15,694 nucleotides of DNA, from assembly GCA_035525055.1 (NCBI GenBank), contig DATLEZ010000096.1, forward strand, positions 1 to 15,694, given 5' to 3'. The notes below the pieces were generated by a model. That model saw only the letters and a program-made list of their open reading frames with translations, was not told where the DNA came from and made no database searches. A program made the translations under genes and the position numbers. Positions 7,096-13,363 of this stretch are shown here, piece by piece (positions within the stretch are counted from its first letter, which is position 1; each line of letters begins with the position of its first letter). The stretch comes from DATEEG01 sp035525055. Lineage in GTDB: Bacteria > Actinomycetota > Acidimicrobiia > Spongiisociales > ZC4RG35.

Positions 7096-8124
7096 ATGGC
7101 AGTGGCCGCGGGTGGGGTACCGGTTGTCGACCTTCACTGTCATCGCGAGTGTGGGCCGGCGGCTCAATTGATGAAGGCCGAGGCCGACCCGATCGGGCAG
7201 GTGCCTTTGTCGTTCGGGAGTGCCCTCACGAAAGAGGTCAACCGCCGGCAGTTGGTCGACATTAAGCCAAAGATGGAATCGGTCGAGGAGCGCCTGGCGG
7301 ACATGGATCGAATGGGGGTTGATATCCAGGCTCTGGCCATCGCCCCCTACCAGACGTACTACTGGGCCGACCCCGGGTTGGGGGCCGAGGTCGCACGCAC
7401 GATCAACGATGAACTTGCCGATCTGGTGGGTCAATATCCGGATCGGTTTATCGGGTTGGGTACGGCGCCTTTGCAGGATGCTGGCGCGGCGGTGACCGAA
7501 CTGAGACGCTGTATGGGCGACCTGGGCTTCAAGGGATTAGAGATCGGAACCAATATCGAAGGGGAGGAGATATCAGCTCCGCGGCTCGACCCGTTCTGGG
7601 CCGCCGTGGAGGAGACCGGGGCCGTCATCTTCATACATCCCACCGGATTCACCCATCCCCAGCGGCTCACCGAGCACTATTTCTTCAACGTGATCGGACA
7701 TCCGATCGAGAACGCCCTGGCGATCGCCAACCTGATCTTTGCAGGGACGCTGGAGCGCTTTCCGTCCTTGAAAATCGTTGTTGCCCATGGTGGTGGCTAT
7801 CTGCCTCCCTATGCAGGACGCATGGATCACGCCTATCACGCCAGGGAAGACGTCCGGGAGGGGCTGCCCAGGCCCCCGGGCGAATATCTCCGCCAGTTGT
7901 ACTTCGACACAATGGTTTTCGAACCGGATCAACTGTCGTTCCTGGTCGAGAAGTACGGGGCAGATCACATCGTCCTGGGCACCGACTACCCCTACGACAT
8001 GGGAGAGAACGATCCGGTCGGCCTGGTGGCGAGAACGCCCGGCCTTGGCGACGAGCAGCGTGCAGCAATATGCGGCGGCAACGCCGCCCGGCTCATGAGT
8101 CTTGAAACGACGGTGAGCGGATGA
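7096..8124 (+). CDS. ACMSD-type amidohydrolase (second copy)
   Basis: This encodes 342 residues from ATG 7096, chosen because AGGAG (7083-7087) lies eight bases upstream; a GTG at 7051 in the same frame has no such site. It has the same fold and family as the protein at 1156-2214, with the full active site: His14/His16 (DLHCH), His181 (FIHPTGF), His231 (AHGGGYLPPY) and Asp297 (GTDYPYDMG). The spacings HxH-to-His (165) and His-to-Asp (66) equal those of the first copy. The family covers ACMSD, LigW-type decarboxylases and LigJ-type hydratase. It is the first gene of operon 2 and its TGA overlaps the ATG of the oxidoreductase that follows, so the two are likely made together and may act in sequence. 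It is clearly diverged from the first copy, so a different substrate or step is likely. Confidence 0.9.
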   Translation: MAVAAGGVPVVDLHCHRECGPAAQLMKAEADPIGQVPLSFGSALTKEVNRRQLVDIKPKMESVEERLADMDRMGVDIQALAIAPYQTYYWADPGLGAEVARTINDELADLVGQYPDRFIGLGTAPLQDAGAAVTELRRCMGDLGFKGLEIGTNIEGEEISAPRLDPFWAAVEETGAVIFIHPTGFTHPQRLTEHYFFNVIGHPIENALAIANLIFAGTLERFPSLKIVVAHGGGYLPPYAGRMDHAYHAREDVREGLPRPPGEYLRQLYFDTMVFEPDQLSFLVEKYGADHIVLGTDYPYDMGENDPVGLVARTPGLGDEQRAAICGGNAARLMSLETTVSG

Positions 8125-9230
8125 GTGAACCCATCGGCCTCGCAATCATCGGCTGCGGCACCATCGGGCGCGTGCGAGCCGAACTGGCACGGGAGACGGC
8201 GGCGGTCGGGTGGCTTGGCCTGTGCGACATCGATGAAGCCACCGCCCGGCGCCTGGCCGACGACACCAGAGCAGACTTCGTCACGAGCGACCTGGCTCAA
8301 CTCCTGGCTCGGCCGGAAGTGACGGCGGTGATCATTGCCACGGCCGAGAACGAACACGTCGAGCCGATCCTGGCCGCCGCCGAACTGGGAGTGCCGCTTT
8401 TCATAGAGAAGCCTTTGGCAACCGATCCGATCGACTCGGAGCGAGTCCTCACCGCCATCGAGCAGGCCGGGATCGATGCGGTCATGGGTTACACGCAGCG
8501 CTTCCGGCGCCGGTTCCTGACCGTCAAGCAGCGGCTGCGTGACGGTCAAATCGGTGAGGTCACCAGTGTCGTTACCCGGGCCTTCATGAATCGAATGGTC
8601 CCGATCGCCACTCTTCGCAAGACCGATCAGCGCTCGACCCTGACGCCCATGGTCGTGTCCGGGACCCATAGCCTCGACATGTGCATGTGGCTGATGGAGG
8701 GCAAGACCCCGATCGAGGTTTACGCCCGCTCGACCGACAAGGTGCTCGGCGCGCTCGGGACAAAGGACTCCACTTTCGGTTTGTTCACGATGGACGACGG
8801 CACCATCTGGAGCATGAACATCTCCTGGGCACTTCCCACGGTCTGGCCGGGGGCGGTCTACGGTCTCGAGATCGGGATCGTTGGGACCCTCGGTGTGATC
8901 GATATCGAGGACACCCACCGCGACGTCATAATCGCATCCGAGATCGCCCAGGGAGCCGGCTACACCTCGAAAGGGTTCCAACCGGAGGCGGAGCGCCACG
9001 TCGATTTCATAGGAAGCTATCCACCGGGCGACCTTTCCGACGGCCTCCTGTGGGGTCCGATGAGGGAGGAGACCATGACCTGGTTCAACCGCTTGACTAC
9101 CGGGATCAGCACTCCCCACGCCACGGCCGCCGATGGACACCGCAACCTCTTGCTGACGATGGCGATGGATCTGTCAGCGCGAACCGGGCGGGCGGTGCCA
9201 CTGCCCATCAAGCCACAAGAATTGCTCTAA
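8121..9230 (+). CDS. Gfo/Idh/MocA family oxidoreductase 1
   Basis: This encodes 369 residues. The N-terminal Rossmann domain begins IGLAIIGCGTIGRVRA (G11, G13, G16) and contains the family's EKP triad (Glu96, Lys97, Pro98; Lys97 is normally catalytic). The C-terminal alpha/beta substrate domain starts near residue 122 (GYTQRF). His183 and Asp186 lie in GTHSLDMCMW, but the Asp normally found four residues before that His is Val179, so the usual catalytic pair is incomplete by manual alignment. Members oxidise or reduce sugars, inositols and some ring-cleavage semialdehydes (LigC is in this superfamily). The ATG at 8121 overlaps the preceding stop. It is paralogous to the next gene; both share the QRF, MDDG and tail regions. 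Substrate unknown. Confidence 0.9.
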   Translation: MSEPIGLAIIGCGTIGRVRAELARETAAVGWLGLCDIDEATARRLADDTRADFVTSDLAQLLARPEVTAVIIATAENEHVEPILAAAELGVPLFIEKPLATDPIDSERVLTAIEQAGIDAVMGYTQRFRRRFLTVKQRLRDGQIGEVTSVVTRAFMNRMVPIATLRKTDQRSTLTPMVVSGTHSLDMCMWLMEGKTPIEVYARSTDKVLGALGTKDSTFGLFTMDDGTIWSMNISWALPTVWPGAVYGLEIGIVGTLGVIDIEDTHRDVIIASEIAQGAGYTSKGFQPEAERHVDFIGSYPPGDLSDGLLWGPMREETMTWFNRLTTGISTPHATAADGHRNLLLTMAMDLSARTGRAVPLPIKPQELL

Positions 9231-9245
9231 GAACCGGGAGGAAAG

Positions 9246-10319
9246 GTGAAACAAATCAACGTCGGCATCATCGGGACCGGGTGGTGTGGTGGGATCCGCG
9301 CCGTCGCCGCTGCCAATAGCCCGCTGGTGAGTTCCCTCCACATTTGCGAGATCAACGAAGGTCGACTGGCGGAGATGAAGGCCAGGACCAACCCATCCAC
9401 GGCCGTCACCGACTGGGACCAGATCGTTGCCAACCCGGAGATCGATGCGGTCATGGTCTCAACCACCCCCGAGACAACTCACTATCCGATCACGCGGGCT
9501 GCGCTCCTGGCCGGAAAGCATGTTCTCCTCGAGAAGCCGATGGCCATCACACTCGAAGAGGCCGACGATTTGATCGAAATCGCCGAGACCAAGAATCTCA
9601 AGTTCACGATCGGATACTCCCAACGCTTCAATGTCAAGCAGGCGCTCGTCCGTCGGAGCCTGAACGACGGAACCCTGGGAGACCCGGTCAGCGTCCTCAT
9701 CAGCCGTCACATCACCCGTTCCCTGGGGGCCAAGATCGGCAACCGGACGAAGCTATCGCCCGCCGTCATGGAGGCGACCCACGACATCGACTTCTCGCTT
9801 TGGTGCCTCGCACCGCGCCGCCCGGTCAGGGTTTACGCCCAGGAAGCGTTCGGCGCTCGCAAGGCCAGCCACGGCGTCGCCGACACGATGATGCTGATGA
9901 TCACTATGGACGATGGCGTGGTCGTGACGATCGGAGCTGGATGGTCGCTTCCGCCCGGCTACCCCAACTTCTCGACAACCTGGATCGAATTCATCGGTAC
10001 CGAGGGGGCGCTCCTCATGGACGCCTCGCATAAGGACATCATTCTCAACACGATGGACAAGGGCGTGCAGTTCCCTCTCTCGACGATGCCCGGCGAGTAT
10101 GTCGATCACGTCTACGCCGGTCCCATGGAACGGGAAACGCTGCACTTTCTCGAGGCGGTGGCCTACGACCGTCCAGTCATGGTTGAACCGCGGCTGGCCA
10201 GGCTCACGATGGAGGTCTATCTGGCCGCCGACCTTTCGGCCGAGCGGAACGAAGTCGTGGAGTTGCCTCTCGCTCGGGGAGATTCGGACCTCGCGCTGGC
10301 AATCACCGCCGAGCACTGA
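9246..10319 (+). CDS. Gfo/Idh/MocA family oxidoreductase 2
   Basis: This encodes 357 residues from GTG 9246, preceded by GGGAGG at 9236-9241. The Rossmann motif IIGTGWCGGIRA (G10, G12, G15) and the EKP triad at 96-98 identify the family. The C-terminal domain starts GYSQRFNVKQALVRRSL and has His179 in EATHDIDFSLW, again without the Asp four residues earlier (Met175 instead). It is homologous along its whole length to the gene before it (15 bp gap), so the pair arose by duplication and may form a heteromeric enzyme or act on successive intermediates. The gene that follows starts 9 bp downstream, which keeps it in operon 2. The family is certain; the substrate is not known. Confidence 0.9.
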   Translation: MKQINVGIIGTGWCGGIRAVAAANSPLVSSLHICEINEGRLAEMKARTNPSTAVTDWDQIVANPEIDAVMVSTTPETTHYPITRAALLAGKHVLLEKPMAITLEEADDLIEIAETKNLKFTIGYSQRFNVKQALVRRSLNDGTLGDPVSVLISRHITRSLGAKIGNRTKLSPAVMEATHDIDFSLWCLAPRRPVRVYAQEAFGARKASHGVADTMMLMITMDDGVVVTIGAGWSLPPGYPNFSTTWIEFIGTEGALLMDASHKDIILNTMDKGVQFPLSTMPGEYVDHVYAGPMERETLHFLEAVAYDRPVMVEPRLARLTMEVYLAADLSAERNEVVELPLARGDSDLALAITAEH

Positions 10320-10328
10320 CCACATCTG

Positions 10329-11768
10329 GTGAGCAGGCTCGCTGAACTCGACGATGGTTTTCTGGTCGTGGTCAAGAGCGATTGCGAGACGTGCCAGATG
10401 GTCGAACCGGTGCTCGGAGTCATGTCGGCCCGGACCGGTGTCGCCATCGCCAGCCAGGACGACCCCTCGTTCCCGCGCGGTCTCGGGGTGATCGACGACA
10501 CCGACCTCGGACTGTCCTGGGACCTTCAGACCGAAACCACCCCGACGCTGTATCGAATTGAGAAGGGGAAGGTCGTCGAATCAGCGACCGGATGGAACCG
10601 GGAGGAATGGCAGCGGCTGACCGGCATCGCAGGGCTGGGAACCGGCTTGCCGGCGAGCCGACCCGGGTGTGGATCGAAGATCTTCGAGCCTGGCACATTC
10701 GAGCTGCTCAGCGCCCGGTCCGGCGGTCTCCGTTCGCGCCGCGTCACAGTCGCTCCAGCCCTCGATCCATTCGAGGCAATGATGTCCTTCGGATGGTCGG
10801 ACGGTCTTCCGGTGGTTCCACCCACCGAAGACCGGGTCCGGCGGATGCTGGACGGCACGAGCCACGATCCCGCCGAGGTTGTCTGCGTGATGGCGCCCGA
10901 CCTGGTCGAGTGCACTGTCGAGAAGGTCGCCATCAATGCGGTGATGGCCGGCTGCAAGCCGGAGTATTTACCGGTGGTTCTGGCCGGTTGCGAGGCAGTC
11001 GCCACCGACCTGTTCAACATCCACGGTGTTGCCGCCACTACTCAGTTCGCCGGGCTGGTGCTCATCGTCAACGGGCCGATTCGGCACGAGCTCCAGATGA
11101 ACTCGGGCGTCAATGCCCTGGGTCCTGGCAATCGGGCCAACGCCACGATCGGTCGGGCGGTCAACCTGGTCGTGCGCAACCTTGGAGGCGCTCGTCCCGG
11201 CGGGGTCGACCGTTCGACCCTCGGAAGCCCGGCCAAATGGAGCCTGTGCTTCCCCGAGGACGAGGAGGGCTCGCCGTGGGAACCGCTCTCGACGGAACGA
11301 GGGATGGCCGAGGGAGTGTCCGCCGTGAGCGCCTTCGCCGGGCACGGGCCCCACGAGATCGTCGACCAGGCCTCCCGCGACGCCACGTCATTGGCGGGTT
11401 CGTTTGCCGCTCAGCTCAGATCGGTCGGGCATCCGAAGTTGATGGGATTCCTCGATGCCCTGGTGGTGGTCGCTCCCGAGCATGCACGGGTGTTCACCGA
11501 TTCGGGATGGGACAAGGCTCGGCTTCGCAACGAACTCGCCCAGCGCCTCACTTTCGACGGTGACGACGTAGTTAGAGGTGCAGGGGGAATCGCCGAAGGG
11601 GTGCCGCAGCACAGAGTTCAGCCACGAATGACGAAGTTCCGACCGGACGGCCTTTGGTTCGTCCACGCCGGTGGCACGGCCGGGATGTTCAGCGGGATTA
11701 TCAGTGGTTGGACCGGTGGGCCCCGTGGATCTCAGATGGCAACGGTTTCGATCGACAACTGGAAATAG
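10329..11768 (+). CDS. Thioredoxin-like domain fused to a large uncharacterised domain; likely UGSC-protein partner
   Basis: This encodes 479 residues from GTG 10329. Residues 1-100 look like a thioredoxin fold: FLVVVKSDCETCQMVEP gives a CxxC at Cys19/Cys22, and TTPTLYRIEKGKVVESATGW gives the cis-Pro at residue 72 and the final strands. A linker with Cys114 follows. From about residue 145 a second, larger domain begins with WSDGLPVVPPTEDRVRRML, then VEKVAINAVMAGCKPEYLPVVLAG, NGPIRHELQMNSGVNALGPGNRANATIGRA and FPEDEEGSPWEP. I recall this arrangement as a conserved, functionally undescribed family, often close to UGSC proteins (from memory, not checked). The selenoprotein gene starts 13 bp downstream. 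A role in reducing or using the selenoprotein is inferred from the CxxC and from gene order. No signal peptide is seen, so it should be cytoplasmic. Confidence 0.75.
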   Translation: MSRLAELDDGFLVVVKSDCETCQMVEPVLGVMSARTGVAIASQDDPSFPRGLGVIDDTDLGLSWDLQTETTPTLYRIEKGKVVESATGWNREEWQRLTGIAGLGTGLPASRPGCGSKIFEPGTFELLSARSGGLRSRRVTVAPALDPFEAMMSFGWSDGLPVVPPTEDRVRRMLDGTSHDPAEVVCVMAPDLVECTVEKVAINAVMAGCKPEYLPVVLAGCEAVATDLFNIHGVAATTQFAGLVLIVNGPIRHELQMNSGVNALGPGNRANATIGRAVNLVVRNLGGARPGGVDRSTLGSPAKWSLCFPEDEEGSPWEPLSTERGMAEGVSAVSAFAGHGPHEIVDQASRDATSLAGSFAAQLRSVGHPKLMGFLDALVVVAPEHARVFTDSGWDKARLRNELAQRLTFDGDDVVRGAGGIAEGVPQHRVQPRMTKFRPDGLWFVHAGGTAGMFSGIISGWTGGPRGSQMATVSIDNWK

Positions 11769-11781
11769 GCAAGGAGTGACC

Positions 11782-12306
11782 ATGGAACTGCTCGATCCCA
11801 CCGCCGAATCCGCCCCCATCGCCCGTCAAGGGGCGCCGCGCCTCTCGGCGATCGAGGGAGGGACGGTAGGCCTTCTCGATATCTCGAAGCCCCGCGGGGA
11901 TGTCTTCCTCGACCGCCTCGCGGAGCTTCTCGCGGCCCGCAATGTGACGGTCCGCCGGTATTTGAAACCCACCCACGCCCGGCCGGCATCGGCCGATCTC
12001 AGATCTCAGATCGCGGGCGAATGCGACGCAGTGGTCGAAGCCCTCGCCGATTGAGGAAGTTGTACGTCGTGCAGTGTGCATGACATCACCAACCTGGAGG
12101 CTCTGGGCATCCCCGGTGTGTTCGTGGCTACGAGCGAGTTCGAATCCGCCGCTATCGCTCAAGGAATGGCGCTGGGGTTCGACCCGCCCAGGGTGCTGGT
12201 TGCCCACCCGGTCCAGGACCGGACCGACGATGAACTGGTCGAGATGGCCGACCGAGCCATTGATGAAGTCATAGGGGCCCTCACGCGATCCTCAAATAGC
12301 GGATAG
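11782..12306 (+). CDS. UGSC-family selenoprotein (selenocysteine at in-frame TGA 12052-12054)
   Basis: Read through the TGA at 12052-12054, this is one frame of 174 residues from ATG 11782 (AAGGAG at 11771-11776, five bases upstream) to TAG 12304-12306. Sec is residue 91 in the motif ALAD-U-GSCTSCSVHD, giving a redox-type series U91, C94, C97. The sequence on both sides belongs together: an N-terminal alpha/beta part (GTVGLLDISKPRGDVFLDRLAELL, residues 27-50; CDAVVEALAD, 81-90) and a C-terminal part (IPGVFVATSEFESAAIAQGMALGF; VLVAHPVQDRTDDELVEMADRAIDEV). The U-G-S-C motif defines a reported bacterial (seleno)protein family of unknown function, where Sec may be replaced by Cys. A SECIS-like hairpin follows the TGA. 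It is the last gene of operon 2 and converges with the quinone oxidoreductase gene with six bases between stops. Ordinary annotation would split or truncate it. No selA, selB, selC or selD is in the window. Confidence 0.9.
12059..12093 (+). promoter_or_regulatory. Bacterial SECIS-like hairpin directing Sec insertion
   Basis: GTCGTGCA (12066-12073) pairs over eight positions with TGCATGAC (12077-12084), including one G-U pair, around a three-base loop GTG (12074-12076). A lower helix can form between GTTG (12059-12062) and CAAC (12090-12093) across an asymmetric internal loop. The loop's first G is 19 nt after the TGA, inside the spacing known for bacterial SECIS elements, which need a hairpin shortly after UGA with a G in the apical loop. 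The same bases encode TSCSVHD, a conserved part of the family, so some of the pairing could reflect protein constraint. Confidence 0.8.
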
Positions 12307-12312
12307 CGGCTT

Positions 12313-13281
12313 CTAGGGCATCAGGAGCACTTTGCCGGTCGTCTCCCTCGCCTCGAGCTTGCGATGGGCGTCGGCCGCTTCCTTGATCGGGAGCCGCAGC
12401 CCGACGCGGACGTCGAGGTCGCCAGCTGTGATCAGGCCGAAGAGTGATGCCGCGCGGCGCCGCAACTCCTCGGTAGTTGCCACGTAATGGCCGAGGCCTG
12501 GCCGGGTCAAGAACAGCGAGCCGAGCGCCGATAGCCGGAGCGGTGGAAACGGATCGGGGGGACCGCTGGCACTTCCGTAGTTGACCATCATTCCCCGTGG
12601 TTTGAGAAGGGTCAGGCCCTGTTCGAATGTGGCCCTGCCGACCCCGTCATACACGACGTCGATCTGATTCTTTCCAACGAGGTCCTCAACCCCTTCGACA
12701 AAGTCGACCGCCTTGTAGTCGATGACATGATCGGCTCCGGCCGATTTGGCCAGGGCGACTTTGTCGGGGCCGCCGGCGGTTGCAATTACTTCAGCGCCCT
12801 TTTGCTTCGCCATTTGCACGAGCAAGCGGCCCACACCGCCGGCCGCGGCGTGGATCAGACAGCGTTGCCCAGAGTGCAGGGGGAAGGTGTCGTTGACGAG
12901 ATAGTGAGCAGTCGCACCCTGGAGCAGGCTGGCAGCTGCCAACTCGCTGGCCAGCGCGTCCGGCACCGGCACAGCCCGGGCCTCCTTGATCGCGATGTAA
13001 TCCCCATACGAGCCACGCTGGTCGCACCAGCCAACCCGATCGCCAGGCTTGAAGGCGGTGACGCCTTCACCGATCGCCACGACCTCGCCGGCTCCTTCTG
13101 AGCCAAGGATGAAAGGGAGGTCGACCTTGTAGAGGCCGGTCCGCTGATAGGTGTCCATGAAGTTGACCCCGGCCGCCTCGATCGCGACCACCAACTGGCC
13201 GGCCTCGGGACTCGGGTCGGGGACGTGCTTCCACTGCAGGACCTCGGGGCCTCCGAGTTCTTCAACAACGATGGCGTTCAT
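12313..13281 (-). CDS. qor: NADPH:quinone oxidoreductase-like MDR protein
   Basis: This 322-residue medium-chain reductase has the length of the zinc-free quinone oxidoreductase (QOR) group. The N-terminal GroES-like domain contains AGVNFMDTYQRTGLYKVDLPFILGSEGAGEV (38-66) and GDRVGW. The nucleotide-binding domain carries AAGGVG (146-151), typical of QOR and crotonase-type NADPH enzymes. There is no zinc-ligand Cys or GHE motif, which argues against a zinc alcohol dehydrogenase. The start ATG (13279-13281) has a perfect AGGAGG (13287-13292 on the minus strand), five bases upstream. It converges with the selenoprotein gene, six bases separating their stops, and lies downstream of the CocE-type gene on the same strand, separated by a palindromic repeat. 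It probably reduces quinones or conjugated carbonyls with NADPH; a link to the neighbouring catabolic operon is possible but not shown. Confidence 0.9.
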   Translation of the reverse strand: MNAIVVEELGGPEVLQWKHVPDPSPEAGQLVVAIEAAGVNFMDTYQRTGLYKVDLPFILGSEGAGEVVAIGEGVTAFKPGDRVGWCDQRGSYGDYIAIKEARAVPVPDALASELAAASLLQGATAHYLVNDTFPLHSGQRCLIHAAAGGVGRLLVQMAKQKGAEVIATAGGPDKVALAKSAGADHVIDYKAVDFVEGVEDLVGKNQIDVVYDGVGRATFEQGLTLLKPRGMMVNYGSASGPPDPFPPLRLSALGSLFLTRPGLGHYVATTEELRRRAASLFGLITAGDLDVRVGLRLPIKEAADAHRKLEARETTGKVLLMP

Positions 13282-13308
13282 GGGATCCTCCTAAGTCCAA
13301 TCCGTTCT

Positions 13309-13356
13309 TTTTGGCGCGGATGATCGACAGCGGGGGAGCATAACGACGCGCCAAAA
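13309..13356 (-). repeat. 48-bp palindromic dispersed repeat, copy 2
   Basis: Arms TTTTGGCGCG (13309-13318) and CGCGCCAAAA (13347-13356) enclose a 28-base centre that keeps ATCGACA and GGGGAGCA. It matches the reverse complement of 6732-6779 at 40 of 48 positions. Read on the minus strand it begins 7 bp after the stop of the CocE-type gene, the same distance and orientation as copy 1 relative to its upstream gene. It lies about 30 bp upstream of the qor-like start. Like copy 1 it has no T-tract downstream of the stem on either strand. Confidence 0.9.
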
Positions 13357-13363
13357 CGAGTTT

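Noticed and set aside
12076..12306. A separate small gene after the TGA, starting at GTG 12076
   Set aside because: It has no well-spaced ribosome-binding site, starts inside the conserved SCSVHD motif, and is in the same frame as the gene before it. Read-through as one selenoprotein explains it better.
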